A DNA stretch of 64,000 bases from Flavivirga sp. 57AJ16. Its GTDB lineage: Bacteria > Bacteroidota > Bacteroidia > Flavobacteriales > Flavobacteriaceae. The translations under genes were made by a program, and so were the position numbers. Where the stretch lies: positions 1 to 64,000 of the forward strand of contig NZ_JAQZAT010000003.1 of assembly GCF_028736925.1 (NCBI RefSeq), written 5' to 3'. Positions within the stretch are counted from its first letter, which is position 1. The number at the start of each line of letters is the position of its first letter. Shown in pieces: positions 1-8,086 of this stretch. The notes below the pieces were generated by a model. That model saw only the letters and a list, made by a program, of their open reading frames with translations, was not told the origin of the DNA and ran no database searches.

Positions 1-64
1 AATGAGAGATTAAAACTTCTGGAAGCAATAGTTTGACAATAGCAAATAAATCAGGGGTAAGCAT
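1..64 (-). CDS. Partial transposase N-region (ISAon1-like), 5' end only
   Basis: A reading frame opens at an ATG (complement of 62-64) and stays open to the left edge, giving 21 residues that begin MLTPDLFAIVKLLLPEVLIS. The leucine-rich KLLLPE motif resembles the start of the short N-terminal-region protein encoded by ISAon1-type insertion sequences of Bacteroidetes. This is recall of a family pattern, not a search. If correct, the terminal repeat of the element should lie just upstream, in about 65-130, where a small dyad (CACAA-cttt-TTGTG) is visible. The rest of the element is outside the window. It could also be an unrelated gene start. Confidence 0.4.
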   Translation of the reverse strand, partial: MLTPDLFAIVKLLLPEVLISH

Positions 65-127
65 AGAGTTTTTTAATAAGCAAAGTTTAAACTTTTTATG
101 CTACTCCACAACTTTTTGTGTTGATCC

Positions 128-502
128 CACACTGTTCACTTATCACTGAAATCGAAATTGAAATTGAAACTAAACACTGAATACTGAATACTGAACACTA
201 AATACTGAATACTGTATGATACAGAGACTCACGAAGCTATTTCCCTGGTATTGAAGATACAAATATTTTAATATAAAATTTTATGCTTTTTGACACGAAT
301 TCCACTAATTCCCACAAATGTCTAAATGTTATAATATAGTAAACTGCGACTAAACATTATAACTTTATTTTTTCTCGCAAAGTCGCTAAGACGCAAAAAG
401 GCACACTGTTCACTTATCACTGAAATCGAAATTGAAATTGAAACTAAACACTGAATACTGAACACTAAACACTGAATACTGAACACTGAATACTGATCAC
501 TA
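128..502. repeat. Intergenic repeat block with 61-nt direct repeat
   Basis: Positions 128-188 and 402-462 are an identical 61-nt direct repeat. It begins CACACTGTTCACTTATCACT and continues through GAAATTGAAATT units into the tandem motif ACTGAATACTGAACACTGAA. Further degenerate ACTGAATACTG units run on to the recQ stop codon at 500-502. The same composite motif recurs at about 12253-12460, 50580-50657 and, inverted, at 51449-51490. Apart from the transposase start at the left edge, no gene is supported in 65-499. There are no evenly spaced unique spacers, so this is not a CRISPR array. Confidence 0.85.
371..400. repeat. CGCAAAG/GCTAAG-type dispersed repeat
   Basis: The segment contains TCTCGCAAAGTCGCTAAGAC followed by GCAAAAAGGC. 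It belongs to a short GC-richer repeat family built from CGCAAAG and CGCTAAG units. Other copies lie at about 12329-12346, 12462-12479, 12545-12571 and, inverted, 51508-51537. Each sits beside the ACTGAATACTG repeats, so the two families seem to accumulate in the same intergenic spots. Confidence 0.7.
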
Positions 503-2704
503 ATTAGCTACTTCACTGATAAATTTAATACGATATAAGCGCAGCTCTTCATCGTCATAATCACCATCAAATTCTTCGATAGCATCATCAATATTATCGG
601 ATTCTGATTCCATAAAATAATCATGAATTTCTTCTTGCTGATCTTCATCTAAAATATCATCAATCCAATAATTGATATTCAATTTAGTACCAGAATAGAC
701 TATAGCTTCCATCTCTTTAATGAAATCTTCCATAGACATCCCTTTTGATGATGCAATATCATCTAAAGGTAATTTTCTATCAATGTTTTGAATGATATAC
801 AGCTTATTGGCTGAATTAGTCCCAGTTGATTTTACAACCATATCGTCTGGACGAACTATATCATTTTCTTCAACATAGTTAGAAATTAATTCCACAAAAT
901 CTTTACCATATTTTTTAGATTTTCCCTCTCCAACCCCATGAACATTAGATAGTTCTATTAAATTAACCGGATATTTTAAAGCCATATCTTCAAGTGAAGG
1001 ATCTTGAAAAATAACAAATGGCGGTACGCCTAGCTTTTTTGCATTCTTCTTACGCAAATCCTTGAGCATGTTCATTAATAATTCATCTATTACTGCACCG
1101 CCTCCTTTAGCTGCTGTAATAATGGTACCATCTTCCTGCTCGCCTTCAAAAATATGGTCTTCAGTCATCATAAACGACGTAGGCGCCTTTAAAAAAGACC
1201 TACCGGATTCACTTAACTTAATAACCCCATACGTTTCTATATCTTTTTTCAGAAGGCCAGCGACCAACGCTTGTCTCAATAACGCCATCCAATGTTTCTT
1301 ATCTTTATCCTTACCCTTTCCAAAAAATGGCTGTTCATTGGTCTTATGGGAATTAATTAAGGCATTTTCTTTACCAACAATAACATTTACCAGGTCTTTA
1401 GACTTATACTTTTCGTTGGTTTTATCTATAATTTCTAATAATAGCACAACATCTTCTTTTGCCTCATGGCGCTTTTTTGGATGTCTAACATTATCATCCA
1501 TATCACCGCCTTCACCCGTTTCATTATCAAACTCTTCGCCAAAATAATGCAAAATAAATTTTCTTCTGGAAATAGATGTTTCAGCAAATGCAATGACCTC
1601 TTGTAATAATGCCTGTCCAATCTCTTGCTCCGCAACGGGCTTGCCGGACATGAATTTTTCTAATTTTTCAATATCCTTATAAGCATAATACGCCAAACAA
1701 TGCCCTTCGCCACCATCGCGTCCTGCTCTACCAGTTTCTTGATAATAACTTTCTATACTTTTGGGAATGTCATGGTGAATTACAAAACGCACATCTGGTT
1801 TATCTATTCCCATACCAAAAGCAATAGTAGCCACAACCACATCGACATCTTCCATTAGGAATTTATCCTGATAGCTAGATCTTGATTTTGCATCTAATCC
1901 TGCATGATACGGCACTGCTTTTATACCGTTTACCTGCAATACCTGAGCAAGCTCTTCAACACGTTTCCTACTTAAGCAATATACAATACCGGACTTACCT
2001 TCATTTTGTTTTATAAAACGAATAATATCGGCGTCTACATGCTTTGTTTTTGGTCTAACCTCATAGTATAAATTGGGTCTATTAAAAGAAGCTTTAAAGG
2101 TTTTTGCATTATTGATCCCTAAATTCTTTATAATATCTTCCTGAACTTTTGGTGTCGCAGTTGCAGTTAAACCAATAATAGGAATGTTATCTCCTATTCT
2201 AGCAATAATATGGCGTAGATTCCTATACTCTGGTCTAAAATCATGTCCCCATTCACTAATACAGTGTGCCTCGTCAATAGCCATGAAAGAGATTTTTACA
2301 GAACGTAAAAACTCAACATTTTCCTCTTTGGTCAAAGATTCCGGTGCCACATATAATAGCTTGGTAATACCATTTACAATATCCTCTTTAACACGTTTTA
2401 CTTCTGTTTTATTTAATGAAGAATTTAGCACATGTGCAACGCCTTCTTCATTAGAAATACCCCTAATGGCATCTACTTGATTTTTCATTAAGGCTATTAA
2501 CGGTGATACCACAATAGCGGTACCCTCTTGCATTAATGCCGGCAACTGGTAACACAGCGATTTTCCGCCGCCAGTTGGCATAATTACAAATGTATGATTT
2601 CTTGATAAAACGCTTTCTACAACATCTTCCTGCAAGCCCTTAAATTGGTTGAATCCAAAATATTTTTTAAGAGCGGAGTGCAGATCACTTTTGGTTAATA
2701 ACAT
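500..2704 (-). CDS. recQ: ATP-dependent DNA helicase RecQ
   Basis: Superfamily 2 3'-5' DNA helicase of recombination and replication-fork repair. The 734 residues show Walker A TGGGKS (about 44-49), a DEAH box in DEAHCISEW (about 144-152), motif III TATAT (about 180-185) and motif VI QETGRAGRD (about 332-340). An RQC-like winged helix follows (about 390-520), then an HRDC domain (about 535-605) and an acidic C-terminal extension. The zinc-binding cysteines of classical RecQ are absent: SRRKFILHYFGEEF replaces the first, and no cysteine occurs after about residue 346. This zinc-less form seems normal for a flavobacterial RecQ lineage. It is divergently placed from kdsD, and its stop codon abuts a repeat block. 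Confidence 0.95.
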   Translation of the reverse strand: MLLTKSDLHSALKKYFGFNQFKGLQEDVVESVLSRNHTFVIMPTGGGKSLCYQLPALMQEGTAIVVSPLIALMKNQVDAIRGISNEEGVAHVLNSSLNKTEVKRVKEDIVNGITKLLYVAPESLTKEENVEFLRSVKISFMAIDEAHCISEWGHDFRPEYRNLRHIIARIGDNIPIIGLTATATPKVQEDIIKNLGINNAKTFKASFNRPNLYYEVRPKTKHVDADIIRFIKQNEGKSGIVYCLSRKRVEELAQVLQVNGIKAVPYHAGLDAKSRSSYQDKFLMEDVDVVVATIAFGMGIDKPDVRFVIHHDIPKSIESYYQETGRAGRDGGEGHCLAYYAYKDIEKLEKFMSGKPVAEQEIGQALLQEVIAFAETSISRRKFILHYFGEEFDNETGEGGDMDDNVRHPKKRHEAKEDVVLLLEIIDKTNEKYKSKDLVNVIVGKENALINSHKTNEQPFFGKGKDKDKKHWMALLRQALVAGLLKKDIETYGVIKLSESGRSFLKAPTSFMMTEDHIFEGEQEDGTIITAAKGGGAVIDELLMNMLKDLRKKNAKKLGVPPFVIFQDPSLEDMALKYPVNLIELSNVHGVGEGKSKKYGKDFVELISNYVEENDIVRPDDMVVKSTGTNSANKLYIIQNIDRKLPLDDIASSKGMSMEDFIKEMEAIVYSGTKLNINYWIDDILDEDQQEEIHDYFMESESDNIDDAIEEFDGDYDDEELRLYRIKFISEVAN

Positions 2705-2808
2705 GAACTGAATAAAAATTTATTTACTTATTATCACACACTAAAATATTAAGCCTTTTACTTATTAATTTAATAGTGCATTTAGAGACCCCCTCATTTT
2801 TTTTTCGT

Positions 2809-2816
2809 TAGTTTTG
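2809..2816 (+). promoter_or_regulatory. Candidate -7 box (TAGTTTTG) upstream of kdsD operon
   Basis: TAGTTTTG matches the Bacteroidetes -7 consensus TAnnTTTG. It lies in the divergent recQ/kdsD spacer, 92 bases before the kdsD start. No clear TTG is found at the expected -33 distance, so the call rests on one box only. Confidence 0.3.
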
Positions 2817-2908
2817 TAACGAAAATCCAAAGTACAACAAAATTTAATTTGATTACCATTAAAGATAGTAAAATCTTTAAAAGCATCAACTAAAAAAAAG
2901 TATAAATT

Positions 2909-3874
2909 TTGAATAGTAAAAATTCTATTACACAAACTGCAAAATTAACCATTGAAATGGAAAGTCAGGCCATTTCTAATTTGTCCAGTTTAATAACTGA
3001 TGATTTTGCAGAGACCGTTCAACTTATTTACAATTCCAAAGGTCGTGTTATTATTACAGGAATTGGCAAAAGCGCCATCATTGCCAACAAAATTGTAGCC
3101 ACATTAAATTCTACAGGAACACCATCTGTTTTTATGCATGCTGCCGACGCCATTCATGGTGATTTAGGGCTTATTCTTAAAGATGATATTGTTATTTGTA
3201 TTTCTAAAAGTGGGAATACTCCAGAAATTAAAGTTTTAGTCCCGCTCATAAAAAGTGCTCACAATAAAATGATTGCCATAACGGGAAATAAAGACTCCTT
3301 TTTAGGGCAACAAGCCGACTATATTCTAAATACGTTTGTTGAAAAAGAAGCTTGTCCAAATAATTTAGCGCCTACCACCAGTACCACGGCACAGTTGGTT
3401 ATGGGGGATGCCTTAGCTGTTTGTTTATTGGAAATACGTGGTTTTTCAAGCAATGATTTTGCAAAATACCATCCTGGAGGTGCCTTAGGGAAAAAATTAT
3501 ATTTACGGGTTCAAGATATAGCATCGGTAAATCAAAAACCTAAAGTGATTCCGACTACAAACATAAAAGATATAATAATAGAGATTACCGAAAAAATGCT
3601 AGGGGTTACTGCTGTTGTAGAAAACGATAAAATCACGGGAATTATTACTGATGGGGATTTACGTAGAATGTTAAGTAAAGTGGATGATTTTTCCTCACTA
3701 ACTGCAACCGATATTATGAGTGCCAACCCAAAACGCATCAATGCTGAAGCTATGGCCATTGAAGCTTTAGAAGTTATGGAAACAAATGGAATTTCTCAGT
3801 TACTCGTTGAAGAAAATGGTAACTATGCCGGTGTTATACATTTACACGATTTAATAAAAGAAGGAATTATATAA
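2909..3874 (+). CDS. kdsD: D-arabinose 5-phosphate isomerase (KpsF/GutQ family)
   Basis: Converts D-ribulose 5-phosphate to D-arabinose 5-phosphate, the first committed precursor of Kdo for lipopolysaccharide. The 321 residues carry an N-terminal SIS domain (GIGKS at about 51-55, SKSGNTPE at about 99-106, EACPNNLAPTTSTTA) and two CBS domains (about 205-321). HPGGALGKKL joins the two parts, as in E. coli KdsD. The start is a TTG at 2909; the next in-frame ATG at 2957 would remove N-terminal residues that flavobacterial homologues usually keep. The stop overlaps the tatC start as TAATG, so translation is probably coupled. Placement with lptB fits a role in outer-membrane biogenesis. Confidence 0.93.
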   Translation: MNSKNSITQTAKLTIEMESQAISNLSSLITDDFAETVQLIYNSKGRVIITGIGKSAIIANKIVATLNSTGTPSVFMHAADAIHGDLGLILKDDIVICISKSGNTPEIKVLVPLIKSAHNKMIAITGNKDSFLGQQADYILNTFVEKEACPNNLAPTTSTTAQLVMGDALAVCLLEIRGFSSNDFAKYHPGGALGKKLYLRVQDIASVNQKPKVIPTTNIKDIIIEITEKMLGVTAVVENDKITGIITDGDLRRMLSKVDDFSSLTATDIMSANPKRINAEAMAIEALEVMETNGISQLLVEENGNYAGVIHLHDLIKEGII

Positions 3875-4698
3875 TGGCAAAAAAAAATATAAATGAGATG
3901 TCTTTTTTAGATCATCTTGAAGATTTAAGGTGGCATTTAATTAGAATTTGTATGGCTGTTGTAATAGTCGCAACCCTGGCCTTTATTTTTAGCCGCTTTA
4001 TATTTGACGTCATAATTTTTGCGCCTACCAAAATGGATTTTCCAACCTATCATTTTCTTTGTGATGCAGCAAATTTTATAGGTATAAACACGACCTTTTG
4101 TGCTGAAGAAATGCCAATGATAATACAAAATCGTACGATGGCAGGGCAATTTTCAGCCGATATTTGGACAGCTATTTTAGGCGGTTTCATTATTTCTTTC
4201 CCTTATGTTATATATCAATTATGGAAATTTATTAGCCCAGGGTTACATTCTAATGAACGTAAACACTCCAGAGGTTTTATTATTATTTCATCTCTCCTGT
4301 TCTTTATAGGTGTATTATTTGGTTACTTTATTATAACCCCTTTATCACTTAATTTTTTAGCAAATTATAGTATTTCCGATATAGTGGATAACCAGATCGA
4401 TATTAGTTCGTACATAGCGTTAGTACGCTCATCTGCATTAGCTTCAGGTTTAATTTTTGAGCTACCGATCATCATCTATTTTTTAACCAAAATAGGCTTG
4501 GTAACTCCAGAAATATTGAGAAAATACAGAAAATATGCCTTGGTAGTTGTATTAATTTTATCTGCCATTATTACACCGCCAGATATTGCCAGTCAAGTCA
4601 TTGTAGCTATTCCCATTATAATTTTATACCAAGCGAGTATTTATATTTCTAAAATTGTTATTAGAAATCAAAAAAGAAAAGAAAAACAACATGTCTGA
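3874..4698 (+). CDS. tatC: Sec-independent protein translocase subunit TatC
   Basis: Inner-membrane receptor of the twin-arginine translocation system. The 274-residue protein has the N-terminal cytoplasmic motif FLDHLEDLRWHL, six predicted membrane segments and the family signature FELPIIIYFLTKIGLV near residues 198-213. The region between the first two membrane segments is enlarged (about residues 45-105, with two cysteines). It overlaps kdsD by one base and the following gene by eight. No tatA or tatB lies in the window, so the partner subunit must be encoded elsewhere. Confidence 0.95.
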   Translation: MAKKNINEMSFLDHLEDLRWHLIRICMAVVIVATLAFIFSRFIFDVIIFAPTKMDFPTYHFLCDAANFIGINTTFCAEEMPMIIQNRTMAGQFSADIWTAILGGFIISFPYVIYQLWKFISPGLHSNERKHSRGFIIISSLLFFIGVLFGYFIITPLSLNFLANYSISDIVDNQIDISSYIALVRSSALASGLIFELPIIIYFLTKIGLVTPEILRKYRKYALVVVLILSAIITPPDIASQVIVAIPIIILYQASIYISKIVIRNQKRKEKQHV

Positions 4699-5038
4699 TA
4701 TTGTTAACGAATTTAATGCGTACCGCTCTAAAATGAACGATAAAATTTTAGCAGATAATAACAAAGTCATAAAACGCATCTTTAATTTAGATACCAACGC
4801 CTACGCAGAAGGTGCCCTAGATGTTAAAACCAAAGAACTTTTAGGCCTAGTAGCCTCCACTGTTTTACGTTGCGACGATTGCATAAAATACCACATGGAA
4901 ACCAGCTACAAAATTGGTTTAAAAAAGGAAGAAGTTGTTGAAGCATTAAGTATAGCCACATTAGTTGGTGGCACTATTGTTATTCCACATTTGCGCCGTG
5001 CCTACGAATTTTGGGACGCCTTGGAGACCCAAAAATAA
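4691..5038 (+). CDS. Carboxymuconolactone decarboxylase / AhpD-like protein
   Basis: Small all-helical protein of the CMD/AhpD family. With the start at 4691 (MSDIVNEF) it has 115 residues; an upstream in-frame ATG at 4655 lies inside tatC and would add a non-conserved lysine-rich leader. The AhpD proton-relay pattern E-x11-C-x2-C-x3-H is complete: the glutamate of KELLG, then CDDCIKYH. This supports a thiol-disulfide peroxidase-type activity rather than lactone decarboxylation. It overlaps tatC by eight bases and is followed by lptB, a neighbourhood conserved in Flavobacteriaceae. Its partner and substrate are unknown. Confidence 0.88.
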   Translation: MSDIVNEFNAYRSKMNDKILADNNKVIKRIFNLDTNAYAEGALDVKTKELLGLVASTVLRCDDCIKYHMETSYKIGLKKEEVVEALSIATLVGGTIVIPHLRRAYEFWDALETQK

Positions 5039-5159
5039 ATAGGTTTTATGCGAACTTGTAGATAATTAAAACAAAGACAACAAACAACAATATAAAATTC
5101 GAACATCAGCTATAATAGTGTATATGATTTTACTATTTTTAGCGTTCAGTATATAACTT

Positions 5160-5900
5160 ATGATTTTAAAAGCCGAAAATTTAATGAAGTCCTATAGTGG
5201 GCGTAAAGTGGTTAAAGATGTTTCTCTTGAAGTAAACCAAGGCGAAATTGTAGGTCTTTTGGGTCCTAATGGTGCAGGGAAAACCACGTCTTTTTATATG
5301 ATTGTTGGCTTAATAAAACCTAATGACGGTCATATTTTTTTAGACAATACCGAAATCACCAAATACCCTATGTACAAACGTGCACAGAATGGTATTGGTT
5401 ATTTGGCACAAGAAGCTTCTGTTTTCAGAAAATTAAGTATTGAAGATAATATTCTAAGTGTTCTGCAACTTACAAAGCTCAGCAAGAAGCAACAACATGA
5501 TAAAATGGAATCGCTCATTGAAGAATTTGGCCTAGGGCATATTCGCAAAAGCCGAGGCGATTTATTATCGGGAGGTGAACGTCGTCGTACAGAGATCGCT
5601 CGTGCTTTAGCTACCGATCCCAGTTTTATTTTATTGGATGAACCATTTGCAGGTGTAGACCCTGTGGCAGTTGAAGACATACAACGCATTGTAGCTCAGC
5701 TTACCAAAAAAAATATTGGTATATTAATTACCGATCATAACGTACAAGAAACTCTTGCTATTACAGATAGAACGTATTTAATGTTTGAAGGCAGTATACT
5801 TAAAGCAGGAAAGCCCGAAGAACTTGCTAATGACGAAATGGTGCGTAAGGTATACTTAGGCCAAAACTTTGAGCTTCGTAAGAAGAAGATTAGAGACTAA
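5160..5900 (+). CDS. lptB: LPS export ABC transporter ATP-binding protein LptB
   Basis: Cytoplasmic ATPase that powers the LptBFG complex, which extracts lipopolysaccharide from the inner membrane. The 246 residues show Walker [10 protein letters not shown] (about 35-43), Q-loop AQEAS, signature LSGGERRR (about 136-143), Walker [13 protein letters not shown] (about 157-168) and H-loop ITDHNV. It is the last gene of the kdsD-tatC-CMD-lptB run, 121 bases after the CMD gene. No lptF, lptG or lptC lies in the window. Confidence 0.95.
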   Translation: MILKAENLMKSYSGRKVVKDVSLEVNQGEIVGLLGPNGAGKTTSFYMIVGLIKPNDGHIFLDNTEITKYPMYKRAQNGIGYLAQEASVFRKLSIEDNILSVLQLTKLSKKQQHDKMESLIEEFGLGHIRKSRGDLLSGGERRRTEIARALATDPSFILLDEPFAGVDPVAVEDIQRIVAQLTKKNIGILITDHNVQETLAITDRTYLMFEGSILKAGKPEELANDEMVRKVYLGQNFELRKKKIRD

Positions 5901-6441
5901 GCCTTACTTGGTGATTCTTTTCTCCTTTTTTGTCATTCCTACTTGTTAGGTCTATGCATGATCCATTAATAGTTAACGAATCCTTTTTAAATAAGTTAAA
6001 ACCATTTGCTCCGGTATTGCACTCATTAAAGATTTAATCTTTATTACCCCCTCCTTTCTTCTCTTTTATTTTATACCAGTTGTGGTACTTCTTATTTTGA
6101 AATGGTATAATTAAAATTGCTTACTAAAATTTACTCTTTTTCACCTTTCTTTTGATTCATAGTAATACCATTTACACCTTGAATTTACCCAATAAAATGT
6201 GTCTTTTTGCACTACATTTCGTTATAAAAATAAAACAGAGTGAAGACTATGCTTAATTTTTATGCCTCATCTACCACAAAAAACCATCATTTTATTTTTG
6301 TGTAAACTCAAAGTATAACTATATAACAGGAGTTAAAAAATAACTCTCTATAAAATAATATTAAAACATTTTGAGGTATCTAAAATTTAATTATATCTTT
6401 ATGATATCAAAATAATATCATTTTAAATCAACCTGTAAATC
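5901..6441. other. Intergenic region, no gene seen
   Basis: 541 bases between lptB and the SPFH gene hold no convincing reading frame. Visible elements are a partial TGTCATTCCT repeat at 5932-5942, a palindrome AAAGATT-T-AATCTTT at about 6028-6042, a -7-like TATTTTTG at 6293-6300 with no matching -33 TTG, and a weak hairpin GAGTTA-aaaaa-TAACTC at about 6331-6347. The promoter of the SPFH operon should lie here. Confidence 0.6.
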
Positions 6442-7302
6442 ATGAAAGAAGAAAAAATTATTACTCCAGCCAATGGTTATCTTATGCTATTTGTTTTATT
6501 AATCATTATTTTTGGAAGTATCTTTATGGCTTTTTATAAAGAAAATCCAGAATACATTTTTCCAATCATTCTAGCAATACCAATGATCCCAGGTTTTATT
6601 ATGGTTCAACCTAATAACTCTAGAGTTCTATTACTTTTCGGAAAATATATTGGTACCGTAAAAAGGAATGGTTTTTATTGGGTAAACCCGTTTTACACTA
6701 AAAACAAAATTTCCTTAAGGGCTCGTAATTTTGATAGTGAGCGTTTAAAAGTTAACGACAAACTTGGCAACCCAATAATGATAAGTACCATATTAGTATG
6801 GCGTGTTTTAGACACTTATAAAGCCGCTTTTGATGTGGATAATTACGAGAACTTTGTACGTGTCCAAACAGATGCAGCTGTTCGAAAACTAGCAAGTATG
6901 TATCCGTATGATAATTTTGCAGACGAAGGACATACTGAAGATATCACTCTTCGTTCTAGTGTTAACGAAGTAAGCGAAGCACTAGAAAAAGAAATTGATG
7001 AACGTTTATCTATTGCTGGAATTGAAGTTTTAGAAGCACGAATTGGTTATTTGGCTTATGCCCAAGAAATCGCAAATGCCATGTTAAAGCGGCAACAGGC
7101 AACAGCCATAGTTGCGGCAAGACACAAAATTGTAGAAGGTGCTGTGAGCATGGTAGAAATGGCACTGGATGAATTAGGTAAAAAAGAGATTGTAGAGTTA
7201 GACGAAGAGCGTAAGGCAGCAATGGTTAGCAACCTCATGGTTATTTTATGTGGAGACAAAGATGCGTCGCCAGTTTTAAATACAGGGACTTTAAATCAAT
7301 AA
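6442..7302 (+). CDS. SPFH-domain membrane protein (stomatin/prohibitin family)
   Basis: Two adjacent hydrophobic segments near the N-terminus (about residues 12-32 and 38-55) are followed by an SPFH/band-7 domain (about 57-240). Visible features are QPNNSRVLLLFGKYIGTV, the conserved FxWVNPF-like turn, and a helix rich in A/E/Q with RQQATAIVAARHKIVEGA. SPFH proteins form membrane-attached oligomeric rings and often scaffold proteases or lipid domains; no protease gene is adjacent. The next two genes follow with one-base gaps, so the three are probably co-transcribed. The function of this subgroup is unknown. Confidence 0.85.
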   Translation: MKEEKIITPANGYLMLFVLLIIIFGSIFMAFYKENPEYIFPIILAIPMIPGFIMVQPNNSRVLLLFGKYIGTVKRNGFYWVNPFYTKNKISLRARNFDSERLKVNDKLGNPIMISTILVWRVLDTYKAAFDVDNYENFVRVQTDAAVRKLASMYPYDNFADEGHTEDITLRSSVNEVSEALEKEIDERLSIAGIEVLEARIGYLAYAQEIANAMLKRQQATAIVAARHKIVEGAVSMVEMALDELGKKEIVELDEERKAAMVSNLMVILCGDKDASPVLNTGTLNQ

Positions 7303-7303
7303 A

Positions 7304-7798
7304 ATGAGGGTTTTTAAAGAAGAACAACGGTTTACACAAAAGTGGTTAATCGTATTACTAAGTATATCTTCTATTTTTCCAATATTTATAATCACCAAAA
7401 TATTTTTAGTAGAAAATAGTATGAATCTGCTCGAATATATAAGTATTATGGGCATGATTTTAATCGCGATTGGGTTCATATTTATTTTTAAATTAAAGAC
7501 AAGAATTGACGAAATTGGCATACATTATCAGTTTTTCCCTTTTCATTTTAAAATGAAAACCATATTTTGGGGAAATATAAAATCAGCTAAAACAAGAAAA
7601 TATAATGCGCTATCAGAATATGGTGGTTGGGGATTAAAAGGGAGCTGGCTTGGAAAAAAAAACAACGGTATTGCTATAAATATTAAAGGAAATATAGGGA
7701 TTCAGTTAATACTTGTCGATGAAAAAAAAATATTAATAGGCACTCAAAAAAGATTTGATGCAGATAATGTTATAGCTAGATATTTACATAAAAAATAA
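7304..7798 (+). CDS. Small membrane protein with PH-like domain
   Basis: 164 residues with two hydrophobic segments (about 15-32 and 44-63), then a soluble part of short beta strands (EIGIHYQFFPF, KMKTIFWGNIKSAKT, GIAINIKGNIGIQLILV, KKILIGTQK). This layout resembles bacterial PH-domain membrane proteins such as those annotated DUF6141, but the family was assigned by pattern only. It starts one base after the SPFH stop and ends one base before the Arc-type gene, so it probably works with both. Confidence 0.55.
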   Translation: MRVFKEEQRFTQKWLIVLLSISSIFPIFIITKIFLVENSMNLLEYISIMGMILIAIGFIFIFKLKTRIDEIGIHYQFFPFHFKMKTIFWGNIKSAKTRKYNALSEYGGWGLKGSWLGKKNNGIAINIKGNIGIQLILVDEKKILIGTQKRFDADNVIARYLHKK

Positions 7799-7799
7799 A

Positions 7800-7973
7800 A
7801 TGGCAAAAAAGAAAGCTTTCGCATTGCGAATTAATGAAGACATGCTAAAGGCTATTGAAAAATGGGCTTCGGATGAATTCCGCAGTACCAATGGTCAGAT
7901 AGAATGGATGCTTAATGAAAGCTTAAAAAAGGCTAAACGGAATCCTAAAAAGTCTAATTCTAAAGAGTCTTGA
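7800..7973 (+). CDS. Arc-type ribbon-helix-helix DNA-binding protein
   Basis: 57-residue protein starting MAKKKAFALRINEDMLKAIE, followed by KWASDEFRSTNGQIEWMLNE and a basic tail. The strand KAFALRI, the helix INEDMLKAIEKWA and the second helix STNGQIEWMLNESL match the ribbon-helix-helix fold of the Arc family. It starts one base after the preceding gene and is too short for common gene-calling cut-offs. Arc-type proteins bind DNA as dimers of dimers. Its target may be this operon, but no operator is evident. Short Arc-like proteins are often seen next to SPFH genes in this family. Confidence 0.8.
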   Translation: MAKKKAFALRINEDMLKAIEKWASDEFRSTNGQIEWMLNESLKKAKRNPKKSNSKES

Positions 7974-7986
7974 GCTATTACTTGTC

Positions 7987-8006
7987 ATTCCTGTAGAGGC
8001 AGGAAT
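7987..8006. repeat. ATTCCTG...CAGGAAT dyad repeat
   Basis: ATTCCTG-tagagg-CAGGAAT forms a 7-bp stem just after the Arc-type gene. It belongs to a dispersed family seen again at 56148-56167, 59223-59258 and 61441-61474. Here it lies between two operons reading toward each other and could act as a shared transcription stop, although no long T run follows. Confidence 0.6.
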
Positions 8007-8086
8007 CCACTTGAATGTTAGAAATATTAAATAATTCCTTTTTATCCAAAAAATAAAATTTTATTTAGATTATGAATCCCTCCCCA

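Noticed and set aside
128-502. Repeat block considered as a CRISPR array
   Set aside because: Units are tandem or composite, of unequal length, with no unique spacers of constant size and no cas genes.
1062-1547. 161-codon plus-strand frame inside recQ
   Set aside because: Antisense shadow of a well-supported helicase gene, with a serine/proline-rich composition typical of shadows.
4655-4690. Earlier start for the AhpD-like gene
   Set aside because: It would add a lysine-rich leader wholly inside tatC; the ATG at 4691 fits the family and gives an eight-base overlap.
5901-6441. Possible RNA gene or riboswitch between lptB and the SPFH gene
   Set aside because: Only short AT-rich palindromes were found; no tRNA arms, conserved riboswitch core or T-run hairpin.
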